Made by a program: the position numbers and the translations under genes. Below, one piece after another: positions 10,614-23,063 of a DNA stretch of 64,000 nt (its first letter is position 1; every line of letters starts with the position of its first letter). The notes below the pieces were generated by a model. The model was not told the origin of the DNA. It did no database searches and worked only from the letters and a program-made list of their open reading frames with translations. The DNA comes from Argentina anserina (lineage: Eukaryota > Streptophyta > Magnoliopsida > Rosales > Rosaceae): assembly GCF_933775445.1 (NCBI RefSeq), contig NC_065878.1:7462001-7526000 (forward strand), in the 5' to 3' direction.

Positions 10614-11558
10614 CGACTCCGGTGGCCAATTCATGAACACTTTGTCGTTACCACGCCGGTATTCCTTGCACCGGCTACGGAGCTTCTCCTCCATTTCAGC
10701 ATTTTCTTCCATTTCCTCCTCCTCTGTCTCGCAAGGGACACCACTTCTGTCCTCCGCTTCCACTCCCATTGCCTCTTCCTCTTCCTCCCGACATGTTTTA
10801 GTCTCAACTTCCATCATCTCTTCAACCACTTTATCTTCTTTAACAGCCTCATCTTCTTCTTCATCATCATCTTCTTCAACCTCCTCAGAGTTCAGAGGCA
10901 TATCCATCAACAAGCGAAGCCTGAGCCGCCCGTCGCCGCGCTCTGCTTCAAAGTAGTGTCCAGGAGAAGTGACATGCACGGCTTTCAGAACAAGCCTACC
11001 GCTTTCTCGGCGAGGCAATAATTGAACGCCATTGGAGTCACTGAGGGATGTCAAAGGTGGAGGAAAGTTATTCCTGCCATTAACACGACGAACCAATCTC
11101 TTTGGTGAAGGATCAGTCTCACTCAACCTTGGGGTTTCCACGATACTCTCTTCTGAAGCAGAGAATGTTGGCGTTTTCTCAGCTTCAAGTGAGAGGACAG
11201 GAATGTCGCTGCTTTGAAGCAAAGGAAAAGACATGTCATCACTGCTCTCATCGCATCCCGTCTCGCTGCCCAAGTTTTCAGTGCACATTTCCAGGCTTCT
11301 GGGACTGAGCACCAAAGCCGAGCGCTTGTCAAGCGGGTGGACATAGACCTCTTCAGTTTCGGTCTCTGTTTTAGGGTTCTGAATCACAGTGGTGAAGGCC
11401 TGGAGGAAGCTCCAGCTAGTTTTGTCACTGGTTTCTCCGACCTCCTGAGTTTCGGGAATGGTGACTACTTCAGTCGGTTTTGCCGGAACCAGTTGGAGCT
11501 TAACAAGCGACTCGACACAGAGTTGAAGCTCTTGATGACAAACAGTAGTTGAAGACAT
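10596..11558 (-). CDS. FANTASTIC FOUR (FAF)-like protein
   Basis: FAF proteins are plant-specific regulators of shoot meristem size; in Arabidopsis they dampen WUSCHEL. The predicted protein has 320 residues and is intronless, as is usual for the family. Start is placed at ATG 11556-11558 (MSSTTVCHQ), because the longer frame to 11660 would add 34 residues with no family resemblance. Residues 1-160 are low-complexity, Ser/Thr/Glu rich. The conserved FAF domain spans about 160-215, with NNFPPPLTSLSDSNG, LLPRRESGRLVL and EAERGDGRLRLR. A long acidic tract at 225-292 follows, and the end has a WPPESFKVAT tail. Stop is TAA at 10596-10598. The frame is intact and unbroken, so the gene is probably functional. 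Five kb of spacer precedes it. Confidence 0.9.
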   Translation of the reverse strand: MSSTTVCHQELQLCVESLVKLQLVPAKPTEVVTIPETQEVGETSDKTSWSFLQAFTTVIQNPKTETETEEVYVHPLDKRSALVLSPRSLEMCTENLGSETGCDESSDDMSFPLLQSSDIPVLSLEAEKTPTFSASEESIVETPRLSETDPSPKRLVRRVNGRNNFPPPLTSLSDSNGVQLLPRRESGRLVLKAVHVTSPGHYFEAERGDGRLRLRLLMDMPLNSEEVEEDDDEEEDEAVKEDKVVEEMMEVETKTCREEEEEAMGVEAEDRSGVPCETEEEEMEENAEMEEKLRSRCKEYRRGNDKVFMNWPPESFKVAT

Positions 11559-13125
11559 GGTTAGGTTAAAACAGAAGAAAACAGGGTATGAACTTGGGTG
11601 ATCGAAGAATATGTGAAAGCTAGGGCAAAGTCCAAAAAATTTGAGCGAGACACAGGTCAAGTTTTTTGGTAGATGAAAGTAGTGATGAACATGAAAGAAA
11701 TGTGGAAGAGGCTGTAATGAATTTATAGTGAGGGATATGAGGTGATGGTTTTTTTAGTGTCTATTAGTCATGATAGACGTTAACAATGGTGTATAGATCT
11801 ATGCTAAAGTGAAGAGAGGAACTTTTATGCCAACTAAAACATTTCTCTAGTAGGACTGTAGGACATTCCATACCAACTAGAATAGGATAAAAGATGAAAT
11901 CATAGAAAAAGGAATGTTTATAGACGGTGGAAAAAGCTTTTGAGGAATCATTAAGGCATATTTGTTAGAGTTATTAGGGACTTTTTAGAGTCGATTGCTT
12001 GGAAGAATGTTGTTTGCTTAGAGAAAATTAAAATCGACGACAAGTTCTACATGGCAAGACATTATCAGTATGTTTAAAGCCACTCATTTGCATTGATTTT
12101 AACTATGTTTATCGAGAGGGAGAGAGAGAGTATTCATTTCATTTTCATAGTAGTGTGGTTGAGTCACTTGACAATTAGTCTTAATAATATATGTTTGCCT
12201 TCTGCACCAATTTTTTACTGCTCGAACTCAAATTTATACTCTAAGCACTTTTTTAAGACAACCTCCACTGTTATTATAAATAAGCAATAAACTTGTGAGC
12301 GATCATACATAAGATATATGACTACTCATTTATCGAAATCTCGCATACTTGTTACTCTAAGCACTTGTTACTGAGCACAGAAATAAATTTAAATAATACT
12401 TGTCGGGTGACGTTGGGTTTATATATATTCATGGCTCCTAAGCCCTAAGGTACTTTCAACCCTATTAACCAAAAACAAAAAGGTACTTTCAACCCCATAA
12501 TTTATCAGTGGTGAAAAAGAGCCAATCGCATGCCTACATTTGTAATAGAATCTTTTTCATCTCAAAATCCTAAAGTGAACTATTTGCATTTCCTGTTAAA
12601 TCACAGCCAAACAAAAGCCAGTCATGACCAGAAACAAAGAAGCTAGAGATACTCTACTCCAATAATTATTTCCTCCATCGTTTCAATTGAATTGTTTGAT
12701 GTGCTTGGGTCAAAAAATATATTAGTTAAATGTTCTGATTAGTGATAGCGCTTTGACTTAGAGATTCTATATATTGTTTAACTAACTAATGGTCTCAAGC
12801 TCCACACATAAGGTGCGCTGCGCTGAGAGCTGCGTGATATATATACATATAATCACCGACTAGCTAGTACGTAGTGATTATGAGAATAAAACTCATTAAT
12901 TAATTAGTGGAGACTTAATTACACTAATTTAAACCTCCGCAGGTTTAAATTCATTGCAAGTATCCCGTAGTATCTTCTCAGAAATTTGGTCTCTCATATA
13001 GTCTCTGATTTTGTCTTCTAAGGCAAGAAAACATCGGCTTATTTTAGACTGCAATACCAACTTCCTCCGTCAATTTTTTTCCGGAATGGTACAGAGATGC
13101 ATCGTTTAGTGACGCGGTTTTGGTC

Positions 13126-13149
13126 GGGGGGGGGGGGGGGGGGGGGGGG
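13126..13149. repeat. G24 homopolymer
   Basis: Twenty-four consecutive G residues in an otherwise AT-rich spacer. Length may be unstable or an assembly artefact; a run like this can form a G-quadruplex. Confidence 0.9.
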
Positions 13150-14585
13150 ATGGAGGTGACACAACAGAGATTCATTGGTTAATTAGCTTGAGAGAAATTG
13201 TGTCGTCCTAAAACTAAAACTGTAGGTGGATAAGGTAAACTTCGATTTGGCTTTCTTCCGAAACAAAAATTATGTATTATTCAGTATCCGGATTCAATCC
13301 TTGCTAAAAAAAATTTGTTTCTTTTTCGCAGATGATGCTCCCTGAAGGCCCGAAGAATGATTTTCGGAATGAATTATATACATCATTAGAAGTGAAAAGA
13401 GTTGCATACCATTACTCTTTCACAGTGAGTGCTCGTTAAAAATCTATATTTTTCCCTTCTGAATCCAAACTAGCCTTTCTCCAAATTCGGTAAAATGCCA
13501 AAACTGCTGCGACATGTTTGAATGCTCTAAACAATGCAAAAGCAAAGCTTGATACTTTGAAAGGAATAACAACACGCAGTCCTTTTGAAAAAAAATTGCA
13601 GTCCATTTAAACCATTGGTATGCAAATGATGGCACTAGTATTGGTTGGCCACTTTCTTTACTGGTATTTTTTCTTTTGTAAGGAACAAACTGCGTCGTTA
13701 TATATATATATGAATCAGAAAATGATCGACCACTCACTTGCACCACACCAATTCCCAGAATAAATGTGTGAGATTCATGATTTAGGGTTCGTATGTAGTC
13801 CCATAATCAAATTAGATCAAGTACTTCTGGTACTAGCTAGCTGTAACAACCCCAAGATCGCAACTTCACTCAACCCAAGTATCTTATTACCTAATGCTGG
13901 AAATTAAAACCTGAACTTTCTCTATCCTTTTGTGTTTGGTCTTATAGGTGATTCTTGTTCCGTTGTTCGATCATCTACAGACCAAGTCATTATTAATTTC
14001 TAAAATGTTGCTGGAGACATCAACTCCAACACTATCACGTACGACTGATTTCATTCTAGGTTTTGCACAAGTTGAATCAATTACTGGATGAATTACATCT
14101 CTGTTGGGACAATATATCATCATGCGTACCCCATTGTACGTGATTTAAAGATACATTCCAAGAATCTGTACGTACGCGTCTTGTGAATATGCATGTATTA
14201 CTAGTATCTACTCTATTTCACCTCATAACATAATAATTTGACCTGTGTAATGGTACAGGTTTAATGATCAGAATTGTCTGGTCAGAAATCAGAAGGTCCA
14301 TTTCTAGCTATATGCATTATTGAATCTAACTTGGAATAAGAGGGGTGAGATACTCATGGTCTAAAACCATTTTAACCAGCTATATTTTATTTGCTGAATT
14401 TAATGTCGGTCTTGATCTTCAGACGATCTTAAGATTGCTTGATCACCGATAGTTATATTACTGAATCATCGCTTAAAATAGCACCTACCTTGCATACGTA
14501 AATATCGAGTTTACTAAAGTCTGCTAGTCATTAGCTAGGGTAAGAAAAATGATCGATATGAACCCTAAATTTAATGATTAAATCC

Positions 14586-14609
14586 ATATATATATATATA
14601 TATATATAT
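14586..14609. repeat. (AT)n microsatellite
   Basis: Twelve AT units in succession; no other feature is associated. Confidence 0.9.
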
Positions 14610-15976
14610 TCGTTCATGTCAATTTGACTTCTAACCAGATGAATGTTGTATATATGTGTTCCGAAATTAATCTCATCTACCGTACTCTACTATTCTCAAT
14701 TATGCCCAAACGCAAATAAACGAAGAGTTACGTGAGACGTGACATTAAAAAACGAAGTAGATTGCCGAAATATCAATCAGTTGAAAAATCATAGACAAAA
14801 ACCAGAACTAAAAATCATTTTGATTTAATCATTCATCGATCGAAGAAAGATCTCTGTCTCCAGGAAGGGGCCTAATTATACTTTTTCTTTCTATCGAAAT
14901 ATTATTGATTACTTAGTAGTTAATACTAGCTAATCATGTAGAAATGAGTAATTGTAGAACCATGATGGAGACCTGTCTAGATCATGTCATGTGATGAACA
15001 TGGTGGTTCTGACTCCCATGATAAAAGGGACTGCAAAATTTAATCCTTAAAATTATTTGATGATGTATTCCGTACTCTTACACACAGAGAGAGCGAAGTC
15101 CAAAACATTCTAGGTTTGCCGCTCTCTTTCTCTATATTCAACTTCATGTACGTGAATAAATGAATGCAATCGAATTAATAGGTAGACGTTGTCTATGACT
15201 TGATTGATGAAAGATTCCACCATATTCCGATTTACTGAAGTAAGAATGAGACTTTTTTAACTTTACTTAATGTAAATGAAAACCTAAAAACTATATGCTA
15301 GACAAAAAATGTTGCATGACGGAGTATACTAGGAGAAAAAACTACGCCCCTACATGGTCGTACGTCGTACGTACATAGCTAGGGATATATGACTAATCTC
15401 CCAAATAGGTCGTTTTCGATTGGATCATATTCTCTTATGATAATTGTTTGTTGTTCTTAACCATGCATCTCCTACTAATTAAGTAATAAATTTGTGGTTG
15501 CCTGGTTGGCTAGCGGTACTATGTGGCTGACAAGAATATTTGTGATCCATTTGTACATGTAGCTATTTGCCTATAAGGAGCCCTCAACCTTAGAATTTGC
15601 TTTTCTTTGTATAAAATCTCTCACAAATCTCCTTTCGTCTTAGAATGACAAATGAAGTAAAAAAAGAAGACCCGCAAAGGCTCTATCTTCATGCACTGTC
15701 TCACCGACTCTGGTTAAAAATTTCTGTCAAACACATGATACCATCGATAGGTTTCCCGACGTACTTCAACATTGTGACCTTTGCCCAGAAATGACGAGGG
15801 AATCATATTCATGGCTTCCACAAACATGTTAAGAAAGCTATTGCACATATGCATTATCACGAGCACTCTCTTTCATATCACCCCATTCTATTTTCTTGGC
15901 CAGTGATTGGAACGCTGATTGTTTTCAGTTGCCCAAAATGAGAGGTAGGGCAGTGCGGTCTGGCAAATATGTCCTC

Positions 15977-16001
15977 TATATATATATATATATATATATA
16001 T
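15977..16001. repeat. (TA)n microsatellite
   Basis: About twelve TA units in the FAF upstream spacer. Confidence 0.9.
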
Positions 16002-16754
16002 GGCTCATATCTCTTGCTAATGGATACCACCACGTATACGAACTTTGTCCATTCAAGGCTTGAATGTCATGTTTCCACATGTTCAGTGGCCGGCATTCCC
16101 ACCATCTTAGCCTTCAACCAAAGAATGAGGCAATTAAAAAAAAATAAGTAGAATGAGAATCTCCTAAAACAAGTTGAAAACAATGAGAATTTCCTAAAAC
16201 ATATTGATAGCAGGAAATCCACTGTGGCACAACACAAATTGGCTCAAGCTATAGACAAACCGGGTTTGCTCCCAGCGCGGAGCAATTTTTTTTTTTTTTG
16301 TAATTTACTTGGAATATATCTATTGCTTATAGAACTCCAGTAGCTCATCTCTCTTTTTCACTTCCAAGTGATTGTTCTTATTGATATATGCTCCTAACAA
16401 TTGTTTGTTACAGAAAACAATGAAAAGGATGCCAAATGAGCTGGGGAACGTTCTAAAAATTCTCCATTAATTTACAAGGACATAGAGAGCAAAGTGAAAT
16501 GCACAAAATGACGGCTAAATTCAAACTGGTATTATGATACATGAAGATTTTCTTGTGTTTTTGCTCCTATTAGAATTAGATACTTGAACGGGTCGGATAT
16601 AGATGGAGGCTCGGAGTTGATGATGGCGTTGATGATGTTCTTGAGAAGAGGAGAGAACATGAGGGACATAAAAGAGAACAGAAGAGGTGTGAGGGAAAAG
16701 AGAGTGATGAAGAAAGAGTGAACGAAGGAGAGAGAAGCAATGATAAAATTAAAT

Positions 16755-16825
16755 GACTCATTGGCTCGTTATGTCAAATTTGACTCATTGGCTCGTTATG
16801 TCAAATTTGACTCATTGGCTCGGTA
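16755..16825 (+). repeat. 27-bp tandem repeat, 2.6 copies
   Basis: The unit begins GACTCATTGGCTCGTTATG. Copies lie at 16755-16781 and 16782-16808, with a partial third at 16809-16825 that starts to diverge (GGTATAG). Possibly part of a degenerate transposon; similar wording (tgtcaaatttgac) recurs near 38580-38645. Confidence 0.85.
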
Positions 16826-17025
16826 TAGTTAATTACATATGGAGAAGGCTCATCAATTTGAGTGTATTTGGTAGAGTCAATTATTACCGTTATAATGATA
16901 TGGCGGAAATACCTCAACAATTAGAGATGCTCTCCAAATTATACTGAAGCAAAATCTAAAATCTCCATAATTTTTCAACATTAACTCCAACAATTTTTCT
17001 ATTTTATAGATATGTATATTTATTA

Positions 17026-17468
17026 GAGCATCTCCAACAGTTTTGGCATTTTGGGAAAAAAAAATTGAGGATATTTGGCTTTTTTCTACTCTAACAGATT
17101 ATGCATCTCATTCTCCAAAATAGAAAAATGGATGAGAAAGAATGAGAAATTCTCCAAATTTGAAGCAATCTGTAAATTTTTGCATAAACAAGAGCATTAA
17201 ATGATACATTTTCTCCAATAACTCAACTATTAATAACAACCAATCAAAACAATAAAAAAATGAATCATTTATTTCAAACTAGCAAATTAAATAGATAAAC
17301 TAATTTATGATTATAAAAATAAGATTATATAATATTTTATTCACTTGTAATAAATACATAAATATGCAAAATGAATAAACTGTTGGAGTTTGAGTATAAA
17401 TGTTTTTGAGATTTTGGCATTTGCTTCTCTATTTTAGAGAAATTTTGCCAAAACTGTTAGAGATGCTC
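17026..17468. mobile_element. Tourist-like MITE (443 bp)
   Basis: Termini GAGCATCTCCAACAGTTTTG at 17026 and the inverted CAAAACTGTTAGAGATGCTC ending at 17468 are flanked by TTA at 17023-17025 and 17469-17471. The 3-bp TTA duplication fits the PIF/Harbinger (Tourist) class. No coding capacity. Confidence 0.75.
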
Positions 17469-17689
17469 TTATCACACCAAAACATTATACAACTAAAGCA
17501 AATTTATTACTATTTTCTATATTCAAATCTACTTTCATAATTTTTTGCATTTATTACTAATCTTTTGCATTTAGGTTTTCTTCTCTAGTCCAATAGATTT
17601 TGAGAATTTGTGTTTATTGTGTGTTGGGATATGTGGGAATTTATTACAAATACTATCTCCATATTTTTGTAGATTGCTGCAAATTTAGA

Positions 17690-17824
17690 GACTCAACATT
17701 CTCTTTCATCCATTTCTTTATTTTGGAGAATGAAATGCAAAAGCTGTTGGAGTGGAAAAATGTCAAAAATCTGCAGATTTCCTTTTTTTTTATATATAAA
17801 ATGCCAAAGCTGTTGGAGATGCTC
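17690..17824. mobile_element. partial Tourist-like MITE end
   Basis: A second right terminus of the same type (AAAGCTGTTGGAGATGCTC, followed by TAA) lies at 17824 with no left partner directly beside it. It may be the true partner of 17026 in a nested arrangement, or a separate truncated copy. Confidence 0.5.
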
Positions 17825-17847
17825 TAATAGAGGCAAAATATGGTACA

Positions 17848-18030
17848 TGATACATGATGAAATAATTGTGTATTATTGAATGATATGGGGGCCTATATAT
17901 AGGCATTTACAAAACCACAATCCCGTAGGATTCGGAGTCCTAATCTATTACGGAGATGTTAATCTATCTCCTAACAGGAAACCTATTAGGCTAAGACACA
18001 CACACAAGGGTAGAATAGTAATTCTCCCCC
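17848..18030 (-). repeat. 3' LTR of the second copia element
   Basis: Matches the 5' LTR from TGATACATGATG through AATTCTCCC. Its inner edge merges with a purine tract (AAGGGGGAGA on the minus strand), and the last few LTR bases seen at 25062-25068 are missing. This suggests a small deletion between short GGGA repeats. Confidence 0.82.
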
Positions 18031-18215
18031 TTGTGTCGCATGCCTAGGTTGCATGGCGCACAACGTTGACTCGGTAAAAACCTTGTCAAACAAAACAAAA
18101 ACCTCTTGGGTAAAAACAAAAGCTTGATTGAAGAGAAAAAGAGCGCAACGCACCAACTACTTAAAGATCTTAAGATGTGATGTAGACTCCCCCTGAAGTC
18201 TACCAAACTCTAGTG

Positions 18216-21200
18216 TTATGATAAACGACGCATGCCAATGCTCTTCACATGTTTCACAAAAGTAGATTTAGGCAAAGATTTAGTGAACAAATCCGCAACA
18301 TTGGATTCTGAACTCACTTGATTGATCTGAACATTTAAGAAATTCTGTTGTTGAACGTTGTAGAAGAACTTTGGCGAAATATGCTTGGTGTTGTCTTCCT
18401 TGATGAAACCTATCTTTTTCTGCTCTATGCAAGCAACATTATCTTCATAAATGCACGTATGTTGATCAGTTGTAGAGACTAATTCACAAGAATCACGAAT
18501 ATGGCGAACAAGTGATCGTAGCCAGACACATTCTTTATCTGCTTCATGGAGAGCAATGATCTCCGCGTGATTCGAAGAAGTAGCAACAAGAATTTGCTTC
18601 GTGGATCTCCACCATATTGCCGTATTCCCAATGGTAAACACATAACCGGTTTGAGAACGAGCCTTGTGTGGGTCAGAGAGCTACCATGCGTCGACATAAC
18701 CAACTAACAAGTTGTTTGGAGTCTTTACATAGGGGGAAGGAGCTGAACGGGACCGGTTGCTGCTCTCGGCACCGTGCACGGTCTCCACTCCATGGCAGCC
18801 GGCGACGTTGCTGCGGCGTACGGCGGCAAGGCCGGGGTCGGCGATGGCGGTGGTGTAGGGAGATACCGTGGCAGTGTTCTCTCTGCAATAGGGGTAGAAC
18901 AATCCCATGTCAAGGGAACCTTTCAAGTACCGAAACAAATGCTTGATTCCATTCCAATGACGTGGCGTAGGCGGGGAGCTAAATCTAGCTAATAAGTTCA
19001 CTACGAAAGATATGTCTGGTCTAGTGCATTGAGTAAGATACAATAGTGCCCCAATTGCACAAAGGTATGGAACTTCAGGACCAAGAACTTCTTCATCATC
19101 CTCTTTAGGACGGAATGGATCCTTCTTGATATCTAGACTTCGGATGACCATGGGAGTCGACAATGGACTGCATAGATCCATATTGAAACGTCAAAGCATC
19201 TTCTGCATGTAATTTGACTGATGCACTAAGATGCCGTCGGCCATATGCATAAGCTCAAGGCCGAGACAAAATTTCGTCCTCCCTAGGTCTTTCATCTCAA
19301 ATTTCGACTTCAAATAAGACACGATCTCTTCAATCTCATCAAGAGTACTGATTATGTTCATGTCATCAACGTAGATCGCAACGATGGCGAATCCGGAATT
19401 TGTCTTTCGTATGAACACGCATGGGCATAGTTCATCATTCTTATAACCCCTTCTCACCAAGTATCGATGCAACCGATTATACCACATTCTTTCGGATTGT
19501 TTCAACCCGTACAATGAACGACGTAATCTGATTGCATAAGCACTCCATGGTCTGGAGGCACTTGATGGAGGTAAAGATAGTCCCTCTGGAGCTTTCATGT
19601 ATATCTATGCGTCAAGATCCTTATAGAGATAAGCTGTGACCACATCCATAAGCTGTATGTTTAGTATTTCGGACACTACCAGACTAATAAGGTAGCGGAA
19701 GGTAATGATGTCCATAACAGGAGAATAAGTCTCTTCATAGTCAATGCCAGGTCGTTGTGAGAATCCATGCGCCATGAGTCTTGCCTTATAGCGCACGATC
19801 TCGTTCATCTCATTACGCTTACGAACAAAGACCCATTTATGTCCAACTGGTTTGACATCTCTTGGAGTCAATTCAACCTTTCAGAAGACTTCTCTCTTCG
19901 CTAATGAGTCAAGTTACGCCTGGATTGCTTCCTTCCACTTCGGCCAATCTGCTATGCGTTCGCATTCAGCTACAGAGCAATGTTCAATCTCGTCTTCAGA
20001 TATGATCTCATGTGCGACGGAATAAGCAAAAATGTCATCAATGCATGTAGTGGCTCAGTTTCAGACCGACTGCTCACTTGTGTAGTTCACTGAGATTTCG
20101 TTGTTCTCTGTCATCAAACAAGGTTCCATAGCGTCCCACAGTAACACTTGAGTTGATTCATGGACATAGCTATAATGAGAGACAACTTCATACGATGGTG
20201 ATTCATCGTTGATGACGCGTTGTGCCTTAGTCATTCGCTTCTTTCTAGGTTTTGAATCCCTAGAGTTTATCGGTCTCCCCCTTTTCCTTTGAGGAGCCAA
20301 GGCCAAAGCTGCTCCATGCCGGGCTATCTCGGCATCGTTGCCACAAGGGGCGCCGGCAACACCACGGCGTACGGTGGTGCCGCCGCCGGCCTCTATCCCA
20401 CTGTCAGGGGCGGTGCCAACGTTGCTAGGTCCAGAAGCTTGTCTTCCACGCCTGTATTTCGGGACATCCAACCGTGCCAGTACATTTGCAGTGGGTATGT
20501 TCGATCTCGTCACTTTAGCAATATCGACAAAGCCGTCGGGCATTGAATCTGCGACTTTCTGGAGGTCAATAATGCGTTGCACTTCTAACTCGCTTTGAGC
20601 AGTGCGGGGATCATAATGAGATAGTGGGGACACACCACGTCAATTCCTGACATTCATTTGGAATGATAACATTCTCATCTCCCCCTAACGACGAGAAGCA
20701 TGTCTCATCAAAGTGGCAATCTGCAAATCTTGCAGTAAAGAGATCTCTGGTGGTTGGTTCTAAGTAGCGGACAATCGTTGGGGAATTATAGCCAACATAG
20801 ATACCTAATCGTCTCTGAGGACCCATCTTAGTACGCAGCGGAGGCGTAATAGGCACATAGACGGCGCAACCAAAGATGCGTAAGTGTGAAATATTGGGTT
20901 CGTAACCAGTTACCATCTAGTACGCACTAAACGCTTGGTTAGCCGCGGGTCGGAAACAAATAAGTGTTGCTGCATGCAACACTGCATATCCCCACGCAGA
21001 GACCGGCATGTTAGTACCCATAACCATTGCCCGAGCAACAAGCTGAATATGCTTGATGGTAGCCTCTGCTAGACCGTTCTGTGAATGAACATGAGGAACA
21101 TGATGTTCAACGTCGATCCCAATAGACATGTAGTAATCATCAAATGTTTTAGAGGTGAATTCTTCAGCATTATCCAAACGAATGGATTTGATAGGATAAT

Positions 21201-22162
21201 CGGGGTGGTGAGCCCGAAGTTTGATGATCTCAGCTAATAACTTAGCAAATGCAGCATTCCTTGTGGATAGCAAAGTGACGTGTGATGAACGCGTCGATGC
21301 ATCAACCAATACTATAAAATATCGAAAAGATCTGCATTCTGGTTGAATAGGTCCACAAATGTCGCCTTGGATACGTTGTAAGAATGGAATGTTCTCGGTC
21401 GAAACCTTAGCAAAAGAAGGACTGCCTTGAAATTTAGCAAGAGAACAAGCTTTGCAAAATGAGCGATGGGCATCAGAGATTGCCATGGAGGCATTAGAAA
21501 GCACATGAGTCATCACAAGCTCCTGTGAAGGAGGGGATGCTGCCACCGACGGCATGAAAGCCGTGGAGCTGCCGAGTGGGGCAAGCTCGGCCACACCGTG
21601 CGGTGCACGGGTAAGCATGGCCTGACCGTGTGGAGCACTTGAAAAATGGATGACCATGTGAATTCTTAAGAATTCGAATCATCATATCACGTCCAGGGTG
21701 CCCGAGACGGGCATGTCAAAGCATATAAGACTATGAATCACAAAAGTTGCGTTCAACCGCATATGATTCAAAGATTCGAATAGAAGTAAGATACAAACTA
21801 TTCCTGAGACTCTTCATCTTTTCTAAGATGCGGCGCTTGCCTGCTTTCTCAGAGGTAACACAAAGATATTCCTCTCCATTCTCAACATAAGTATCGAGGT
21901 GAAAATTATTGGCACGTATGTCCTTAAAACTTAGCAAGGTGCGGGGAGACTTCGGCGCATAAAGAGCGTCTACTACGTTGAGAGTCATACCATTAGGTAA
22001 CATGAAAGAAGCAGTGCCTCTTCATTGAATGATGGATTTCGAGCCAATCATTGTAGTCATCGAAGAAGTCGAAAATACTAGATCCGTGAACAACTGCCTA
22101 TGACGTAGGACAGTGTGGGTGGTTCCGCAATCAGCTAGACATTCGATTTTGCCGCGGGACAT
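18216..22162 (-). pseudogene. copia Pol polyprotein, broken by stops
   Basis: The frame starts at ATG 22160-22162 (MSRGKIECLADCGTTHTVL). Instead of the usual D-S/T-G protease site it shows ADCGTTHT. A stop replaces Gly near 22024, and the W of the GAG-pre-integrase WHARLGHPG box is a stop near 21700. Integrase (20917-21506) has the HH-CC type C-x-x-C and IRLDNAEEF, with Glu in place of the usual Gly. RT (18900-19871) keeps IYVDDMN and has one stop near 19602. RNase H runs from about 18760 to 18216. The RT-integrase linker (20061-20633) is Ala/Gly/Arg rich. Only a few lesions are present, so inactivation is recent. Confidence 0.88.
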
Positions 22163-23063
22163 CTACAAAATGACAATTAAGAGAGTCAGCGACACAAGAA
22201 AAATTCTATACAATACGTCGTAGGATATTGTAAGAAAAAGCGCGATCCCATCGAATGTATCACATGGCAATAGTACTATATTCTTCAACTAAAGAGTTAG
22301 AAATCATGGTATTGAAGCTGTGAAATACCAAACAGTAAACTATGATGGTAGAAACCATCCAAAAATGGTGTGGAAACACATACAAACGGTGCCGGTGAGT
22401 GCATATAACAGACTTGGAGAAAATCGGAAAAACGAACCGGAAAACTATGTCAAAAGAACTCAAAACCGGGTGAAATTTGGACTAGGAAAATGTGGTTGCA
22501 AAGATTGCTGGAAATATGCCGGAAAAATGACGAGAAACGACGAAACAATCGTCAGAAAAACTCGTCGGAAACCGGCGGCACCGATTGCCGGAAAACCGGC
22601 CGGCGGTGGTCGGAACTGGCCGGTATGGAGGCCGGAACTTCATGTTCGACAGGGGACGCCGGCAGGAACCGGGTGGTGGTGCCGGAAACGCCTGAACAGT
22701 AACCGGGTACGGCCAAGGGCAAAACGAAGTCGTTTTTGACGTTCCGAGGTCCATTTTCTAAATTTTAAGTTCCAAATTTAAAATGTAGTGCTATTAGGGT
22801 CCCATATAACCCAAAAGCGTCCATTTAAAAACAACGTGAGTTGCACACGTTGATCATCATGCTAAGTGTTAGGTAAATAAAATTCTCAAAGAGATCGTCT
22901 TTTAAGCAAGAAAATGAGAAATTTTATTGAATGCCAATCTTTAATACATCACACATGAACTTCTAATTCCAAAATCAAAAGACTATTACAAAGTCAATGA
23001 AAATAACAATGGCGGTCGGCCATAACAATACTTGAAATCATAAAGCTAAAGAAGCTAAAACGA
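22163..23063 (-). other. gag-pol spacer of the second copia element
   Basis: Nine hundred bases with no pol homology separate the gag stop from the pol ATG. The middle (22480-22735) is rich in CCGG words and is open on both strands, but shows no family motif. The pol-proximal edge ends ATTTTGTAG before the ATG, like a splice acceptor. It may be an intron used to make a pol message. Confidence 0.6.

Larger units (their letters stand above)
11559..16750. other. long upstream spacer of the FAF gene
   Basis: About 5.2 kb of AT-rich DNA with no coding signal I trust. It presumably holds the FAF promoter, but no single site stands out. It contains a G24 tract at 13126-13149, TA/AT microsatellites at about 13699-13711, 14586-14609 and 15977-16001, and a T run near 16288. 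A 100-codon frame at 13444-13746 on the minus strand has no recognisable motif. Confidence 0.5.

Noticed and set aside
10633..10956. Plus-strand Ser-rich frame opposite the FAF gene
   Set aside because: Mirror of the acidic Glu codons of FAF (GAG/GAA read as CTC/TTC); composition artefact.
13444..13746. 100-codon minus-strand frame in the FAF upstream spacer
   Set aside because: No motif, no splice or promoter context; chance frame.
16576..16761. Minus-strand Ser/Leu-rich frame
   Set aside because: Generated by a GA-rich tract; no homology recognised.
16755..16825. Possible CRISPR-like repeat
   Set aside because: Direct 27-bp tandem with no spacers, in a plant genome; a minisatellite.
22320..22739. 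139-codon plus-strand frame
   Set aside because: Lies in the CCGG-rich gag-pol spacer of a minus-strand copia element; no domain, composition driven.
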